Shown: in pieces, positions 31,201-38,986 of the stretch
Layout of the letters: each line of letters opens with the position of its first letter
Position numbering within the stretch: the first letter of the stretch is position 1
Source of the DNA: JAITWN01 sp050486285
GTDB taxonomy: Bacteria > Pseudomonadota > Gammaproteobacteria > SZUA-140
Length of the DNA stretch: 64,000 nt
Direction of reading: 5' to 3'
Assembly: GCA_050486285.1 (NCBI GenBank)
Contig: JBJHCZ010000005.1
Span: forward strand, 1-64,000
Notes under the pieces: generated by a model
Databases searched by the model: none
Told to the model about the DNA's origin: nothing
The model's input: the letters and a program-made list of their open reading frames with translations, nothing else
Made by a program: the position numbers and the translations under genes

Positions 31201-32913
31201 GATTTCAAATGCACGATCTACCTCTGCCTGCTGGCCGTTATAGTCACGGATGCGCGGATGCCTGAGCCGGATGATGTCGCCGACCTCGAGGTCATTCATC
31301 GACGGCATGGCCCGTATGTTCAGGCGCAGTGGTGGGCCGGCGTGGCGTGAGCGCAGTGCATCGAAGACATAGATGATCGTGTCCTGGTCATGCCGCACGC
31401 CGTGCAGGCCACGCAGTTCCACCTCCATCACCGGCGCGCCACCGTGGCGCTGTATCGAAGCTGCGTCAGGCAGGAAATTCGACCGCGTGAGCTCCTCGCG
31501 TACCGGGTCATAGTTCCAGTGGATCATAAACTGGTTGTGGACAGCCGCTTTGTCGTGGATCAGCGCACTGTGACCGGTGATCAGCGTCTCATCGAGCACC
31601 CGTACATGCGGGGCGTGCTCCAGCACAGGGGTGATGCGCCGCAGGCCGAGCGCACCGTCTCGATAGACCGGGTTATAGGCCCCGTAAGCGCGGTTTATCT
31701 GCGATTCAATGAACCGTTTTGCGTCCTGTTGACGCTCTGCCACAAAGCGTAGCGAGCGCCCGACCGTGTCGTCGTCGGGGTCCCAGATGTCATCGCCCAC
31801 GGCGAGAAAGTCGCTGGTGCGGATATACTGCGGGTCGATGTCCAGATGCCAGCCGTCCGGGAACCGCTGGCCGGGCTGCCCCCACAGATCACCTGTGAGC
31901 AGGGCCAGTGTCATCTTGGGGATCGGCATCTCGAGGTACATCACATCATCGATGCGCGGCTTGCGGTCGTCCTCGACGTTCTCGCCGACCTGGTGTTCGG
32001 CCGGCCGGCTGCCGAGTACCCCACGCCGGCAGAAGCGCAGCTCATTGGGCTCGACACCGCCGATCGGGTAGCAGATCAACTCATCATCCAGCTTGATGTA
32101 GCCGACCTTCGGATAGATCACATAGTTCTTGCTGCTGCCAGTCGATCCGGTAAACGGCGTAGCCAGTGTGATCGAGGTGTCCGATCCGATCGCCGAGACC
32201 AGGTAACTCTGTCCGTCGATGACGATCCGACCGCCCTGCAGGGCTCGATTCAGCCACTGCGTGCTGGCGCCGGTGAGCGCGGCACTGCCATTCGTCGCGC
32301 TGAGGGTCCCTGCCGAGTACGGCGGCGCATCCGTGTAGCTGTGACTATGCTCGACCAGATTCAACCGATCCGTCCGCAGCACCGGGATGGTGGTGGCGTT
32401 CTGGCTGACCGTCTCGCGCAGCCGGGTCGACACGGCGAGGAAGATGTCCTTGCGGGCAGAGCGCTGGATGTCGCTGCACGACAGGCGGTAGCTGCCTTGG
32501 TCATACTGCACGCGCCCGCTGACGATCTGGGTCTGCACCAGCTCGTAGTTATTCCAGGCCAGGCCCTCGAAACCCATGTACACGCGCACGCGTTTTTCGC
32601 GCAGACCCTTGTCCTCGCCGAGCAGCTTGGCACGGAAGAGATCCGTCAGCCACCCACCGCGATCGACCAGGTCGACGGAAATGTCACCGATGGTAGACCG
32701 GCCCTCGATGGGGTATACGCGCTGAGACGTCCCGCTGATGCTATCGACGACGCCGTGGATCACGGGCGCGCCATCAGGTGACCGCGCCTCGGCATGAGAG
32801 GTGAAATAGACGAGGTCGGTATTATCGCGATCGAAAGCGATTTCGACCACCCAGTACGGGTTTTTTGACCTGGAGCGGTTGTGGACGCTGAAGAGCGGGT
32901 TATAGGATCGCAA
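28228..32913 (-). CDS. Tail tip/central fibre protein (receptor-binding candidate)
   Basis: A 1561-residue virion protein. The first 560 residues look like the tail-hub region of siphophages (VHNRSRSKNPYWVVEIAFDR, ARDFLAVGDDIWDPDDDTVGR-type segments). A glycine-rich stretch follows near residues 700-830 (SPGFLGSSIAGG, GGAGGAGGAG). Then comes a fibronectin-like domain (VTLEVSVTPPADASNYAYSNIYYRR) and repeated GEIGGWTI/AVDGYFEGEL-type shaft segments seen in long phage fibres. The C terminus probably binds the host surface. It starts with a 14-nt overlap with the distal tail gene. Its exact counterpart in Mu is absent, in line with a siphovirus tail. Confidence 0.8.
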   Translation of the reverse strand: MRSYNPLFSVHNRSRSKNPYWVVEIAFDRDNTDLVYFTSHAEARSPDGAPVIHGVVDSISGTSQRVYPIEGRSTIGDISVDLVDRGGWLTDLFRAKLLGEDKGLREKRVRVYMGFEGLAWNNYELVQTQIVSGRVQYDQGSYRLSCSDIQRSARKDIFLAVSTRLRETVSQNATTIPVLRTDRLNLVEHSHSYTDAPPYSAGTLSATNGSAALTGASTQWLNRALQGGRIVIDGQSYLVSAIGSDTSITLATPFTGSTGSSKNYVIYPKVGYIKLDDELICYPIGGVEPNELRFCRRGVLGSRPAEHQVGENVEDDRKPRIDDVMYLEMPIPKMTLALLTGDLWGQPGQRFPDGWHLDIDPQYIRTSDFLAVGDDIWDPDDDTVGRSLRFVAERQQDAKRFIESQINRAYGAYNPVYRDGALGLRRITPVLEHAPHVRVLDETLITGHSALIHDKAAVHNQFMIHWNYDPVREELTRSNFLPDAASIQRHGGAPVMEVELRGLHGVRHDQDTIIYVFDALRSRHAGPPLRLNIRAMPSMNDLEVGDIIRLRHPRIRDYNGQQAEVDRAFEIQSVSIDWMNGDVSFDLFGSSQEATPQELDGVGIDASPSGWYTSQGTNLQTLLGAGFEVVGDVGRIIADATLTGGNNMNATGSIFYYDGPLEVAAGVRLTIEQNVQIRVRGFCTVNGIIDGRGRGTPPSDGGSPGFLGSSIAGGMVWWAARAHPANLPQSHWEFLSWPGQVSAAARSGMPQSFNLRWSGGGLQGLPGNLRGTSGPRGGPVSWVAPFPELLPGPPPILAAGGAGGAGGAGLVVVCRGAGGAGTIDLSGGDAALGQVYQFPDDQVPGWYPEALHAAAGGGGAPGGLLFVIDDSGGLTLAPSSTLLEVRQGLSPQPSNATRVPQSGSYRTGAMHGVTRWYSYYLGEAVAQSDAGRDRASHFRVQALPDHATTPAPDVPSQADRGQAIHIDEHPNAPQTPNQNLVTLEVSVTPPADASNYAYSNIYYRRVGDAAFIPAGPASPEAIIVVTMDTTEYEIIARPVSIFYIESPDYVSTTHQVPLGTGGVVIDDPDNFIATSPTVGQESSGAGVTYGSAGIRGYDNAGNLKTWIDPTTGLIMAVDGYFEGELVAAEGEIGGWTITADGISQGGVKISSHHEYIQVGPDDDHFVRLSADGLLGFAGLHGVTFRIPTDGSRPMFSGGLIEETLFSLINAGAILTSDQVGVSPNGQGVLIHHAGIRAYSSDGQEKTFINAATGEIFAVDGHFSGEVTAAEITASEFIGGVVRNVAADNYIDLDAEGAETFLRVGAAVELLADGGFTLTGGRISTGTSGERIEINPVLAPNRILWRDSADAERIRIGVSADDGINYLAILNATEGGGSAIRAMANTTNVPAIYATSSSAGSPGAAAVLCSGFYGLRAISPGGAAAVWVDPGDFVNTVHMLLTPRGTGLPSSPQQGQLKFTGGNLWFASLSAFEKLNSSRFLQGDLGSIAMLHESNLNANNYLPGYQATDGSWRYSGMHTDGLGGALYMSSSDASTPPGNWRLFGRITKGGSRRGVGVFLRYA

Positions 32914-33553
32914 CGCCGGTCTCCCGCAGGTTCAGTGTATAGGTGATCTTACCGGTGCGACCGACTCGCTGTGGCGTGATGGCGTCATCGAGCGACTCGA
33001 CGATGCGCGGCCGGTCCGGGTCGTCGATCGTGCCATAGGGGTCGAACTCGAAGATCTCGCCGGCCTCCACCGAGGTCAGGAACTCAGTCCACAGCGGCTG
33101 ATCTGACGGCGAGATCCAGTCAGTGGTCAGTGACCACAGGCGATCGGCGCGTACGCGCAGCGTCTCGGCGTCTCCGCTCTGGGCACGCTTGATATGCTTG
33201 ATGATCTGGCGGTCCGGATCGAGGCGCGCGACCGCGATCTCGATGGAATAGGCCTGGCCTGCGCCGTGGGCGTATCCGAGGATCTGGACCGGCTCACCGG
33301 CGATCTCATCCACCAGTGTTGCGGTGAGCACTACGATCGCATCCTCTCCTGAGGCAGCCACCTCGTGCCAGCCGTTGTTTTCGGCGTTGCTGAATCCGCT
33401 GATCAGGACGGAGTGTCCGGCCTCGAGCCCGGCGAGGTCGGTCGAGGTCGAGCGGAATTCCTGCGAGGCGGCATCGACCGACAGGTCAGTCCCGGAGACG
33501 CCCCAGCCGAGGCCGAGGATATTGCGCTTGGCGACATAGGTGAAGGTCGCCAT
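32900..33553 (-). CDS. Distal tail-like protein
   Basis: A 217-residue protein between the tape measure and the fibre. It begins MATFTYVAKRNILGLGW, has a beta-rich middle (HSVLISGFSNAENNGWHEVAASG) and ends with a domain typical of short distal tail proteins: WTEFLTSVEAGEIFEFDPYG. The position fits a baseplate ring that joins tail tube and fibre. Start and stop overlap the neighbours. The function is assigned mainly from gene order. Confidence 0.6.
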   Translation of the reverse strand: MATFTYVAKRNILGLGWGVSGTDLSVDAASQEFRSTSTDLAGLEAGHSVLISGFSNAENNGWHEVAASGEDAIVVLTATLVDEIAGEPVQILGYAHGAGQAYSIEIAVARLDPDRQIIKHIKRAQSGDAETLRVRADRLWSLTTDWISPSDQPLWTEFLTSVEAGEIFEFDPYGTIDDPDRPRIVESLDDAITPQRVGRTGKITYTLNLRETGVAIL

Positions 33554-35751
33554 CAGACACGCAGCTCCTGCGCCTGACGGGAGGTCTGGCTGATGAAGAC
33601 GACGTCCTTGTCATCGACCGCATGCTTGATGCCGTCGATGATGCGGCGCTCCACGTATTCATCCCACCCGAATACATCGCCATGCAGGTGGACCTGGACG
33701 ACGCTCTGTTGGCTCTGCTGACCACTGGTCGGCAGGCTGGTGATCGGGTCAGCGCTGAACACCGGCTGCGCGGTTGTGGCGCCACCACTTGCGCCTGCTC
33801 CACGAGAAATCTGGGAAGCTTCGAGAAGGCCTGTCCCCAGGATAATAGTGCCCGACGCAACTCCTAGCCCGAAGATACGCGCCGCAGCCGCATCGCCAGC
33901 GCCAGGACCCAGCACAGCGCGCGCCTTCATCATGGCGTTCTGGGTATCAATTGTGAGCTGTGCAATAGCAGCACCTTTCTGCAGCGCCAGTGCGGTGATT
34001 GCTGCTCCCTTATGCTCCCGCCCGAGCACGTTCAGAAGATTGATGCCCAACATCAGCGTTGTCTGGCGCATGCGCTGCTCTTCTGCCATGACCTGCTGTT
34101 GGCGAGCGAGGCGCTGCTGTTGGTACTGCTCGTCGAGGGCATCCAGCACAGCCGCCGCCCCTTCCTCGCTGGCGACTTTCGCCGCTAGCGCCTCGCCGAC
34201 GATCTGAGCACGCCGATGATAGGAGGCCTGCAGAGCCTCCTCCTCGGACAGCAGAGATTCCTGTAGACGCTCGAATGCCTGCAGTCGAGCCTCTTGGTCA
34301 TCCGGGGTGAACCCGCCGCCACTATCTGCTGGCGGATCCCCAAGCCCAGGCAACACCGAAGATCCCCGCGACTGTTTGCGCTTCTCGATCTCTGCATCCA
34401 TGCGGTCGAAGAAGGCCTGCAGGCGCGCCTCGGCGCTACCAACGTGGGCGTCCTGATCCTCATCCGAACCGAACAGACTCAGGAAGATCGGGTCGGTGCC
34501 CTCGCCAATAGAAAAGCCTAGGCCACGCAGCTCCTCGAGCTGCGCCTTGGCCTTGTCATGGCCGGTCGTGAACCACTCCGCAAAACTGATAGTCCCACGC
34601 TGGTAGGCCTGCCACCAGTTCGCCGTAGTCTGTGCGTCCGACATGAATTTCATCGTGCCGAGGATAGCCAGCCGACCCTTGGTGCCGGCGAGCAAGAGCC
34701 CGAGGATGCCCACCTCCTGACCGCCGGGGATTGCGCCCAGGCGCTCGAAGCCCTGCCAGATATCGTCGGCCAGGTTGCGTATGGTGCGGACCGGCGCCTC
34801 GAGGGTGTCGACTACGCCAGCGCCGCCGATCATGAAGCGACGAACGTTATCGATCAGGGCCTCGCCCCAAGCATCGATCGCGTTCTCGTTATCGTTGACA
34901 GCACCAGCGAGGTCATCCTTGATCAACGAGACCAGTGCGATCATCGCTGGCTGCGCGCCCTGCCAAACCTGAGCGATGGCGCCGCCGAGCACTTCACGCA
35001 GATCTCCGATCTCGTTTCGGAATTGCTGCATGCCGCCGCTGGCAGTGCCGGCCAGGGCGCGATTCATGCCACCGACCCGGCCCTCGAGTTCGGCGAGGAT
35101 CTGCGCGAAGTCGCCCGACTCTCTTGCGGCGTCAGAGATGACGATACCCTGCCGCCGCAACAGATCAGTCGAGCCCTCCGAGGCCATGCCGAGCGCGCGC
35201 GCTGCGCTGGCAACGTCGCCGCCCATCGTCGCGGCCAGGTCAGCCAGCACGCGTGTGGCGCGCGGCATCAAGTCATCGCTGATCTCGCCGAACAGGGCCA
35301 GCACGGCCTGCCCCTCGATGATCACCTCGTCGCCGAAGATGCCCTCACGCTGGACTTGCGAGGCGAGCTGCTGGAGCTCATCGGAGAGGCCAGCGGTGGT
35401 GCGGCCTGTGGAGGCGATGGTCTGCTCGAGCCGCGCAGACGCCTGCTCCTGGCGCGCGAAGTCGTCCATCAGCCGGGCAGCTCCGCGGTATGACAGCCAG
35501 GCGCCGGCAGCGGTGACGAGTGTGCGCAGCAGGCGAGACTTTGCCTGATTCATGCGGTCGATCGAACCACTGCCGCGCTGATACTCGCGGCCCATGCGCT
35601 CGACGTCCTTGCCGGTGCGGTCGGCAGCGCGACCAGCCTCCCTGGTGGTGCCGGTGACCTGGTCGAGCTCCCGCTTCGACACGCGCAGCTCACCGACCAG
35701 GCCGGAGCCATCGGCCTTGAGCCGGATGCCAAAGACCAGATCTTCGCTCAT
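33553..35751 (-). CDS. Tail tape measure protein
   Basis: A 732-residue protein with an N-terminal helical, charged region (REAGRAADRTGKDVERMGREYQR is typical), long coiled-coil segments, and two hydrophobic patches near residues 280-360 and 590-670 (TALALQKGAAIAQLTID, VASGTIILGTG). This is the usual profile of a siphophage tape measure, which sets tail length. It follows the G/GT chaperone pair directly, as expected. The C terminus reads VQVHLHGDVFGWDEYVERRI and may contact the baseplate. Confidence 0.88.
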   Translation of the reverse strand: MSEDLVFGIRLKADGSGLVGELRVSKRELDQVTGTTREAGRAADRTGKDVERMGREYQRGSGSIDRMNQAKSRLLRTLVTAAGAWLSYRGAARLMDDFARQEQASARLEQTIASTGRTTAGLSDELQQLASQVQREGIFGDEVIIEGQAVLALFGEISDDLMPRATRVLADLAATMGGDVASAARALGMASEGSTDLLRRQGIVISDAARESGDFAQILAELEGRVGGMNRALAGTASGGMQQFRNEIGDLREVLGGAIAQVWQGAQPAMIALVSLIKDDLAGAVNDNENAIDAWGEALIDNVRRFMIGGAGVVDTLEAPVRTIRNLADDIWQGFERLGAIPGGQEVGILGLLLAGTKGRLAILGTMKFMSDAQTTANWWQAYQRGTISFAEWFTTGHDKAKAQLEELRGLGFSIGEGTDPIFLSLFGSDEDQDAHVGSAEARLQAFFDRMDAEIEKRKQSRGSSVLPGLGDPPADSGGGFTPDDQEARLQAFERLQESLLSEEEALQASYHRRAQIVGEALAAKVASEEGAAAVLDALDEQYQQQRLARQQQVMAEEQRMRQTTLMLGINLLNVLGREHKGAAITALALQKGAAIAQLTIDTQNAMMKARAVLGPGAGDAAAARIFGLGVASGTIILGTGLLEASQISRGAGASGGATTAQPVFSADPITSLPTSGQQSQQSVVQVHLHGDVFGWDEYVERRIIDGIKHAVDDKDVVFISQTSRQAQELRV

Positions 35752-35755
35752 CGGT

Positions 35756-36121
35756 TCACGATCCTGACCGCTGCTGCGCGGCGTTCATTTCTTCGCACAC
35801 TGTCGCCTCGATCACCTGCATGCCTCGCCAAGCCTCGGGTGACGCCTCGAGACCGAGCCGCTGGATGGCCACCTCGACACCCTGATAGTCCAGGCCGACA
35901 AAGCCGCCGGCGGGGCCGAGCCGCCACTGGCTGCCAGCGGCCAGGAATATCTGCAGTGCCGGCCAGTTCTGCGGCAACACCGACAAGATGTCCTCGGCGG
36001 CCTGACCCAGCGCCCGGTCGATGACTTCCGCAGATGCGCCGAGCGCGGCGAGATCGCCCTCGATCTCGTCCGCATCGACAGGCCGCCCGCTGCGGACCCA
36101 GTGCCGGGCGGCCTCTTTCAG
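35756..36121 (-). CDS. Frameshift extension (T) of the tail assembly chaperone
   Basis: This frame has no good start of its own at its beginning. It is reached from the upstream chaperone gene by a -1 slip on A AAA AAC (36121-36127), continuing LKEAARHWVRSGRP and ending at the stop at 35756, adding 120 residues. The content (LPQNWPALQIFLAAGSQWR, GFVGLDYQGVE) matches the small T-type domain that recruits tape measure in siphophages. The fusion protein would be about 230 residues. The arrangement copies lambda G/GT. Confidence 0.8.
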   Translation of the reverse strand: MKEAARHWVRSGRPVDADEIEGDLAALGASAEVIDRALGQAAEDILSVLPQNWPALQIFLAAGSQWRLGPAGGFVGLDYQGVEVAIQRLGLEASPEAWRGMQVIEATVCEEMNAAQQRSGS

Positions 36122-36450
36122 TTTTTTTCGCCGATACCGTAGATCGCTTTGTTGAAGGCCCGGACCAAGGCCGTGCGCACGTACGGGATCGCGACCATGC
36201 GCTCCAGCGCCTGGTTGCTGTACGGCATGGTGTTGCCGCCCTCGTCCGCGACGCCGGACCAGCCCTTGATGACGCGCAGCAGCATCTTGCGGTCATCGCC
36301 CCGGCATTCTTGCACGAGCGCGTCCATCTCATCCTGGTCGAGGACGCTGAAAACGGCATCGAAGGTGTGCGACAGGGTACGCCCGCCGTCCGCGGGCACG
36401 TCGACCTTGACGGGCCACACCACGGTGGCGATTTTTTCCAGCTTGAACAT
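36118..36450 (-). CDS. Tail assembly chaperone (G-like)
   Basis: A 110-residue protein starting at ATG 36450, ending GIGEKN at the stop 36118. FKLEKIATVVWPVKVDVPADGG and LIKGWSGVADE-type elements resemble the gpG-like chaperones that coat the tape measure during tail building. The last codons before the stop form a slippery heptamer that gives the longer GT product. It lies between the tail tube and the tape measure, the conserved position for this pair. Confidence 0.8.
   Translation of the reverse strand: MFKLEKIATVVWPVKVDVPADGGRTLSHTFDAVFSVLDQDEMDALVQECRGDDRKMLLRVIKGWSGVADEGGNTMPYSNQALERMVAIPYVRTALVRAFNKAIYGIGEKN
36121..36127 (-). promoter_or_regulatory. Programmed -1 ribosomal frameshift site (A AAA AAC)
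   Basis: On the minus strand the zero frame reads GAA AAA AAC TGA, containing the X XXY YYZ heptamer A AAA AAC directly before the stop. Slipping back one base enters the T frame, which is open for 120 codons. This is the most efficient class of bacterial slippery sequence and sits exactly at the G/T junction. Confidence 0.85.
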
Positions 36451-36473
36451 CGATCAAATCCTCATTAACTGCG

Positions 36474-36659
36474 TCACAAAAACCGCCCGACAGTGATCCC
36501 GATCGCCGCAGCGGCGAAGATCACGAACACAGCGAGCGAGAGCACCGGGGTGATAAAGTCGTAGCAGCCGCCTCCCTCGGAGCGTACCCAGCCGGCCAGC
36601 ATGAGACCAATGACCAGCAGGCCGGCCGGCAGCATCCACCAGTAGAGCGTGATGGTCAT
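36474..36659 (-). CDS. Small membrane protein with two hydrophobic segments
   Basis: A 61-residue protein: ITLYWWMLPAGLLVIGLMLAGW forms one membrane helix, and VLSLAVFVIFAAAAIGITVG a second, with a short GGGCYDF loop. It sits between the tail tube and chaperone genes. A holin would look like this, but holins usually lie next to the endolysin, which is 18 kb away. It could be a small superinfection or lysis-related protein. No family recognised. Confidence 0.55.
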   Translation of the reverse strand: MTITLYWWMLPAGLLVIGLMLAGWVRSEGGGCYDFITPVLSLAVFVIFAAAAIGITVGRFL

Positions 36660-36697
36660 CTGTCAGTAGCCCGCGAGCGGTCCCGAGTCGCCGCCGC

Positions 36698-37648
36698 TCA
36701 TCGGGTGACGATCTCCACCTCGTCCAGGCCGGCATCGGTCGGGATCGCGATGACATCCATCTGCAGCGTGGTGATGCCGTCGGCCTCGGCATAGCGCGGG
36801 TTGGCGAGCTGCACGCGCGGGAACGCGACCTCGATGATGTTGCCGGCCTCGGTGCCATGCGTGATCTCGAGTTCGGTATCCGCGGCCTCGAGCGGCTCGT
36901 TGTCCTCGATCTCGGCGAAGTAGTTCTTGTCGGCGAGATCCGGGGCCTCGACCGTGATCGAGCCGCGCAGGTCATGGTCGACGATGCCGACCTCCTCGAT
37001 GCCGATCAGATCGCGGAACGGTGTCTGCGCACCGAGGTCCATGCTCAGCTCGCGCAGACGCGGGGTGAAGCCGCGCAGGCTGATCGCGCTGTTCGCGTTG
37101 CTGACCGGCAGCGCGTTGAGCCAGGCCGAGTAGTCCTGCATCACTTGGCTGACTGCCGTCGGCGTGGTGTACAGCGCGACGAAGGCGAAGTGGAACATCA
37201 GCCGCTGGTTGCTGCTCATGCGCAGCCCCCATGTGCCGCGGGCGCCGAGCAGGCGGTGCCGCTGGGTGCGGCTCAGCAGCAAGTGGATGCTGCCCGATTC
37301 TTCGTCCTCATCGATCAGGTCGTAGACGACGCGCTCAGGGCCGGGATCGTCGTCGTGGATCGTCTCGCGCATTCTGCACATGCGGAACAGCTTGCCGATC
37401 GGCGCCGGCACGTCCGGCGTACCGGACCCGGAAACCGGCACGTCGAACTCGATCATTGCGTGCTTGCCTACGTGCAACACTTCGTACGCGCCGAGGCGGC
37501 CGCTGCGCTCACGGTTGACGGTCTCGGCCTGGAACGGCGTGATGGTGACGTTCTCGGCCAGGAAGGCATCGGCGCCGGTCAGCTCCTCGTCGACGCCGTA
37601 GTCGTCCTCGACATCGACGAGCAGGATCTTTTTCTTCCACTTCAGCAT
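36698..37648 (-). CDS. Major tail tube protein (putative)
   Basis: A 316-residue soluble, beta-rich protein starting MLKWKKKILLVDVEDDYG. Its place, just before the tail chaperones and tape measure and after the head-tail connector genes, is that of the siphovirus tail tube. Regularly spaced segments such as HAMIEFDVPVSGSG and LMFHFAFVALYT fit a tube fold. There is no contractile sheath gene beside it. The assignment rests on gene order and on resemblance to tail proteins of B3-like phages. Confidence 0.65.
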   Translation of the reverse strand: MLKWKKKILLVDVEDDYGVDEELTGADAFLAENVTITPFQAETVNRERSGRLGAYEVLHVGKHAMIEFDVPVSGSGTPDVPAPIGKLFRMCRMRETIHDDDPGPERVVYDLIDEDEESGSIHLLLSRTQRHRLLGARGTWGLRMSSNQRLMFHFAFVALYTTPTAVSQVMQDYSAWLNALPVSNANSAISLRGFTPRLRELSMDLGAQTPFRDLIGIEEVGIVDHDLRGSITVEAPDLADKNYFAEIEDNEPLEAADTELEITHGTEAGNIIEVAFPRVQLANPRYAEADGITTLQMDVIAIPTDAGLDEVEIVTR

Positions 37649-37651
37649 CGA

Positions 37652-37831
37652 TCAATCCTCCTTCTTCGGCGGCGGCACCGCGCGGAGCTTGGTGGCGGCG
37701 CCCTTCAGCACCGCACGGCGAGCCACACGCGCTACACGTCGCGATGCAGCAGGTTTCGTGCGCCCGACCAGCGTGCGGACACCGGCCTTCATGAGGTACC
37801 TGCCACCCTTGCGTTCTTCAGCCTGATTCAT
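37652..37831 (-). CDS. Small basic phage protein
   Basis: A 59-residue protein very rich in Arg, Lys and Ala (VGRTKPAASRRVARVARRAV). The start at ATG 37831 lies 14 nt inside the upstream gene. It comes between the gp37-like gene and the tail tube, where Mu-like phages often carry a 50-60 residue protein of unknown role. No domain is recognisable. Confidence 0.5.
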   Translation of the reverse strand: MNQAEERKGGRYLMKAGVRTLVGRTKPAASRRVARVARRAVLKGAATKLRAVPPPKKED

Positions 37832-38261
37832 TGCCGAACTCCTGATAGTGATAGGCCGTGGCGAACTCGTCCTGCCACCACAGCACCAGGTTGGAAAAAT
37901 CGACCAGCGACCCACGCACGAATATGGTCTCCTCGTGTTCCGGGTCGGGCGTCCAGCCGACCAGGGCGCGCTTGCCCATCGCCCGCAGCGCCGTCAGCTC
38001 GGCGTGGGTTTGCTCGCCGGTAGGGGACGAGATGTTCCGCACCACGTAGACCAGCCCGACCCGTTCGGTCACGCGCTGGTTCACCGCCATCGACAGCGTG
38101 TTGCTGCCCCCAGATTCGCCGATCGGCACCAGGAAGGCTTGCGGGGTCTGCTGCGCCCGTTGCGTCAGTGCCGCGGCGAGCTCGGCGGCGCCGCCGACGG
38201 CGCGCAGGCTGGGGATCTGTGAGCGGACCCGGGTGATCCAGGGCTGGAGATCGAGATGCAT
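37818..38261 (-). CDS. Gp37-like (DUF1834) head-tail protein
   Basis: A 147-residue protein. LDLQPWITRVRSQIPSLRAVGG at the start and VYVVRNISSPTG then VDFSNLVLWWQDEFATAYHY are typical of the Mu gp37/DUF1834 family, probably tail terminator-like proteins at the head-tail interface. It sits directly after the DUF1320 gene, matching the order gp36-gp37 in Mu. Length is close to the family norm. Confidence 0.75.
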   Translation of the reverse strand: MHLDLQPWITRVRSQIPSLRAVGGAAELAAALTQRAQQTPQAFLVPIGESGGSNTLSMAVNQRVTERVGLVYVVRNISSPTGEQTHAELTALRAMGKRALVGWTPDPEHEETIFVRGSLVDFSNLVLWWQDEFATAYHYQEFGNESG

Positions 38262-38264
38262 GCA

Positions 38265-38684
38265 TCAAAAGTCCTTGAGGCTCCCCGATGTGAAGACGCG
38301 GCCCGGTGCACTGACCTGCGGGCTGCCGACGCTGCCGCTCACATCACCCTCACCGAGCTTGACTCTGCCGGCGACGATGGACTCGAGCACCCGGCGCGCG
38401 TCCTCGTAGCGCTGACGCACCAGGTCGGTCTCGGCGTCCTCATAGAGCAAGTGACGAACGATCTGCGGCGCGAGCCGCCGGATCACTGTCGGCACGGGAT
38501 CGAGCGGCAGTGCGTAGCCGGCAGCCATCAGATAGCTGTCGATCTCGGCATCCGCGTCCGCGATCGCGCGGTCGACCACAGCCTCGTCGATCGCCCCCGA
38601 GGGCGGCTCGGCGCGGTCCGTGAGCTGGACGATCTCGCGGCGGCCGAAGCGGTCGATCAAATCCTGGAGCGTGGTATAGGGCAC
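38265..38684 (-). CDS. Gp36-like (DUF1320) head completion protein
   Basis: A 139-residue protein beginning MPYTTLQDLIDRFGRREIVQL, a clear DUF1320/Mu gp36 start. The helical middle (AIADADAEIDSYLMAAGYALPL) is the conserved core. The family forms head-tail connector subunits. It follows the capsid genes and precedes the gp37-like gene, as in Mu. Confidence 0.85.
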   Translation of the reverse strand: MPYTTLQDLIDRFGRREIVQLTDRAEPPSGAIDEAVVDRAIADADAEIDSYLMAAGYALPLDPVPTVIRRLAPQIVRHLLYEDAETDLVRQRYEDARRVLESIVAGRVKLGEGDVSGSVGSPQVSAPGRVFTSGSLKDF

Positions 38685-38690
38685 GGCGCG

Positions 38691-38891
38691 TTACTTGCCA
38701 GCGGCGCCCTTGACCTTGGCAGCGGCCTCGGCCGCCTTGCCCTCGACGACCTTAGTGGCGATTTCGATCTCCTCGAGCGCCTTACCCAGCAGCGTCTCGG
38801 CGTCCTCGGCGCGCATATCGATCCGGGCGCCGATCTCATGGAGTTTGCCGCCGTGCTGCACGGCCATGTTCACTACGCGATAAACGGGCAT
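38691..38891 (-). CDS. Gp35-like small head protein
   Basis: A 66-residue protein: YRVVNMAVQHGGKLHEIGARIDM, then a helical, Ala/Glu/Lys-rich tail. Mu-like phages carry a similar short gp35-type protein between major capsid and gp36. Its role is not established; it may stabilise the capsid. The start is preceded by a purine-rich AGGAGGCAGC. Confidence 0.65.
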   Translation of the reverse strand: MPVYRVVNMAVQHGGKLHEIGARIDMRAEDAETLLGKALEEIEIATKVVEGKAAEAAAKVKGAAGK

Positions 38892-38921
38892 GCTGCCTCC
38901 TGTCTGCTCTCCCTGTGCCTT

Positions 38922-38955
38922 CCTGGGCGGCCCTTTTCAGCTCGGGCCGCCCAGG
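38922..38955. terminator. Strong hairpin after the major capsid gene
   Basis: CCTGGGCGGCCC and GGGCCGCCCAGG form a perfect 12-bp stem with a 10-base loop, in the 95-bp gap between capsid and gp35-like genes. No T-run follows on the minus strand, so it is not a standard intrinsic terminator. It may attenuate transcription or protect capsid mRNA. Confidence 0.45.
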
Positions 38956-38986
38956 TCAGCTACACGGGGCGGGGGGGTTATTCTGC

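Noticed and set aside
36474..36659. Holin assignment
   Set aside because: Two hydrophobic segments fit, but the gene lies among tail genes about 18 kb from the endolysin, so the name was not used.
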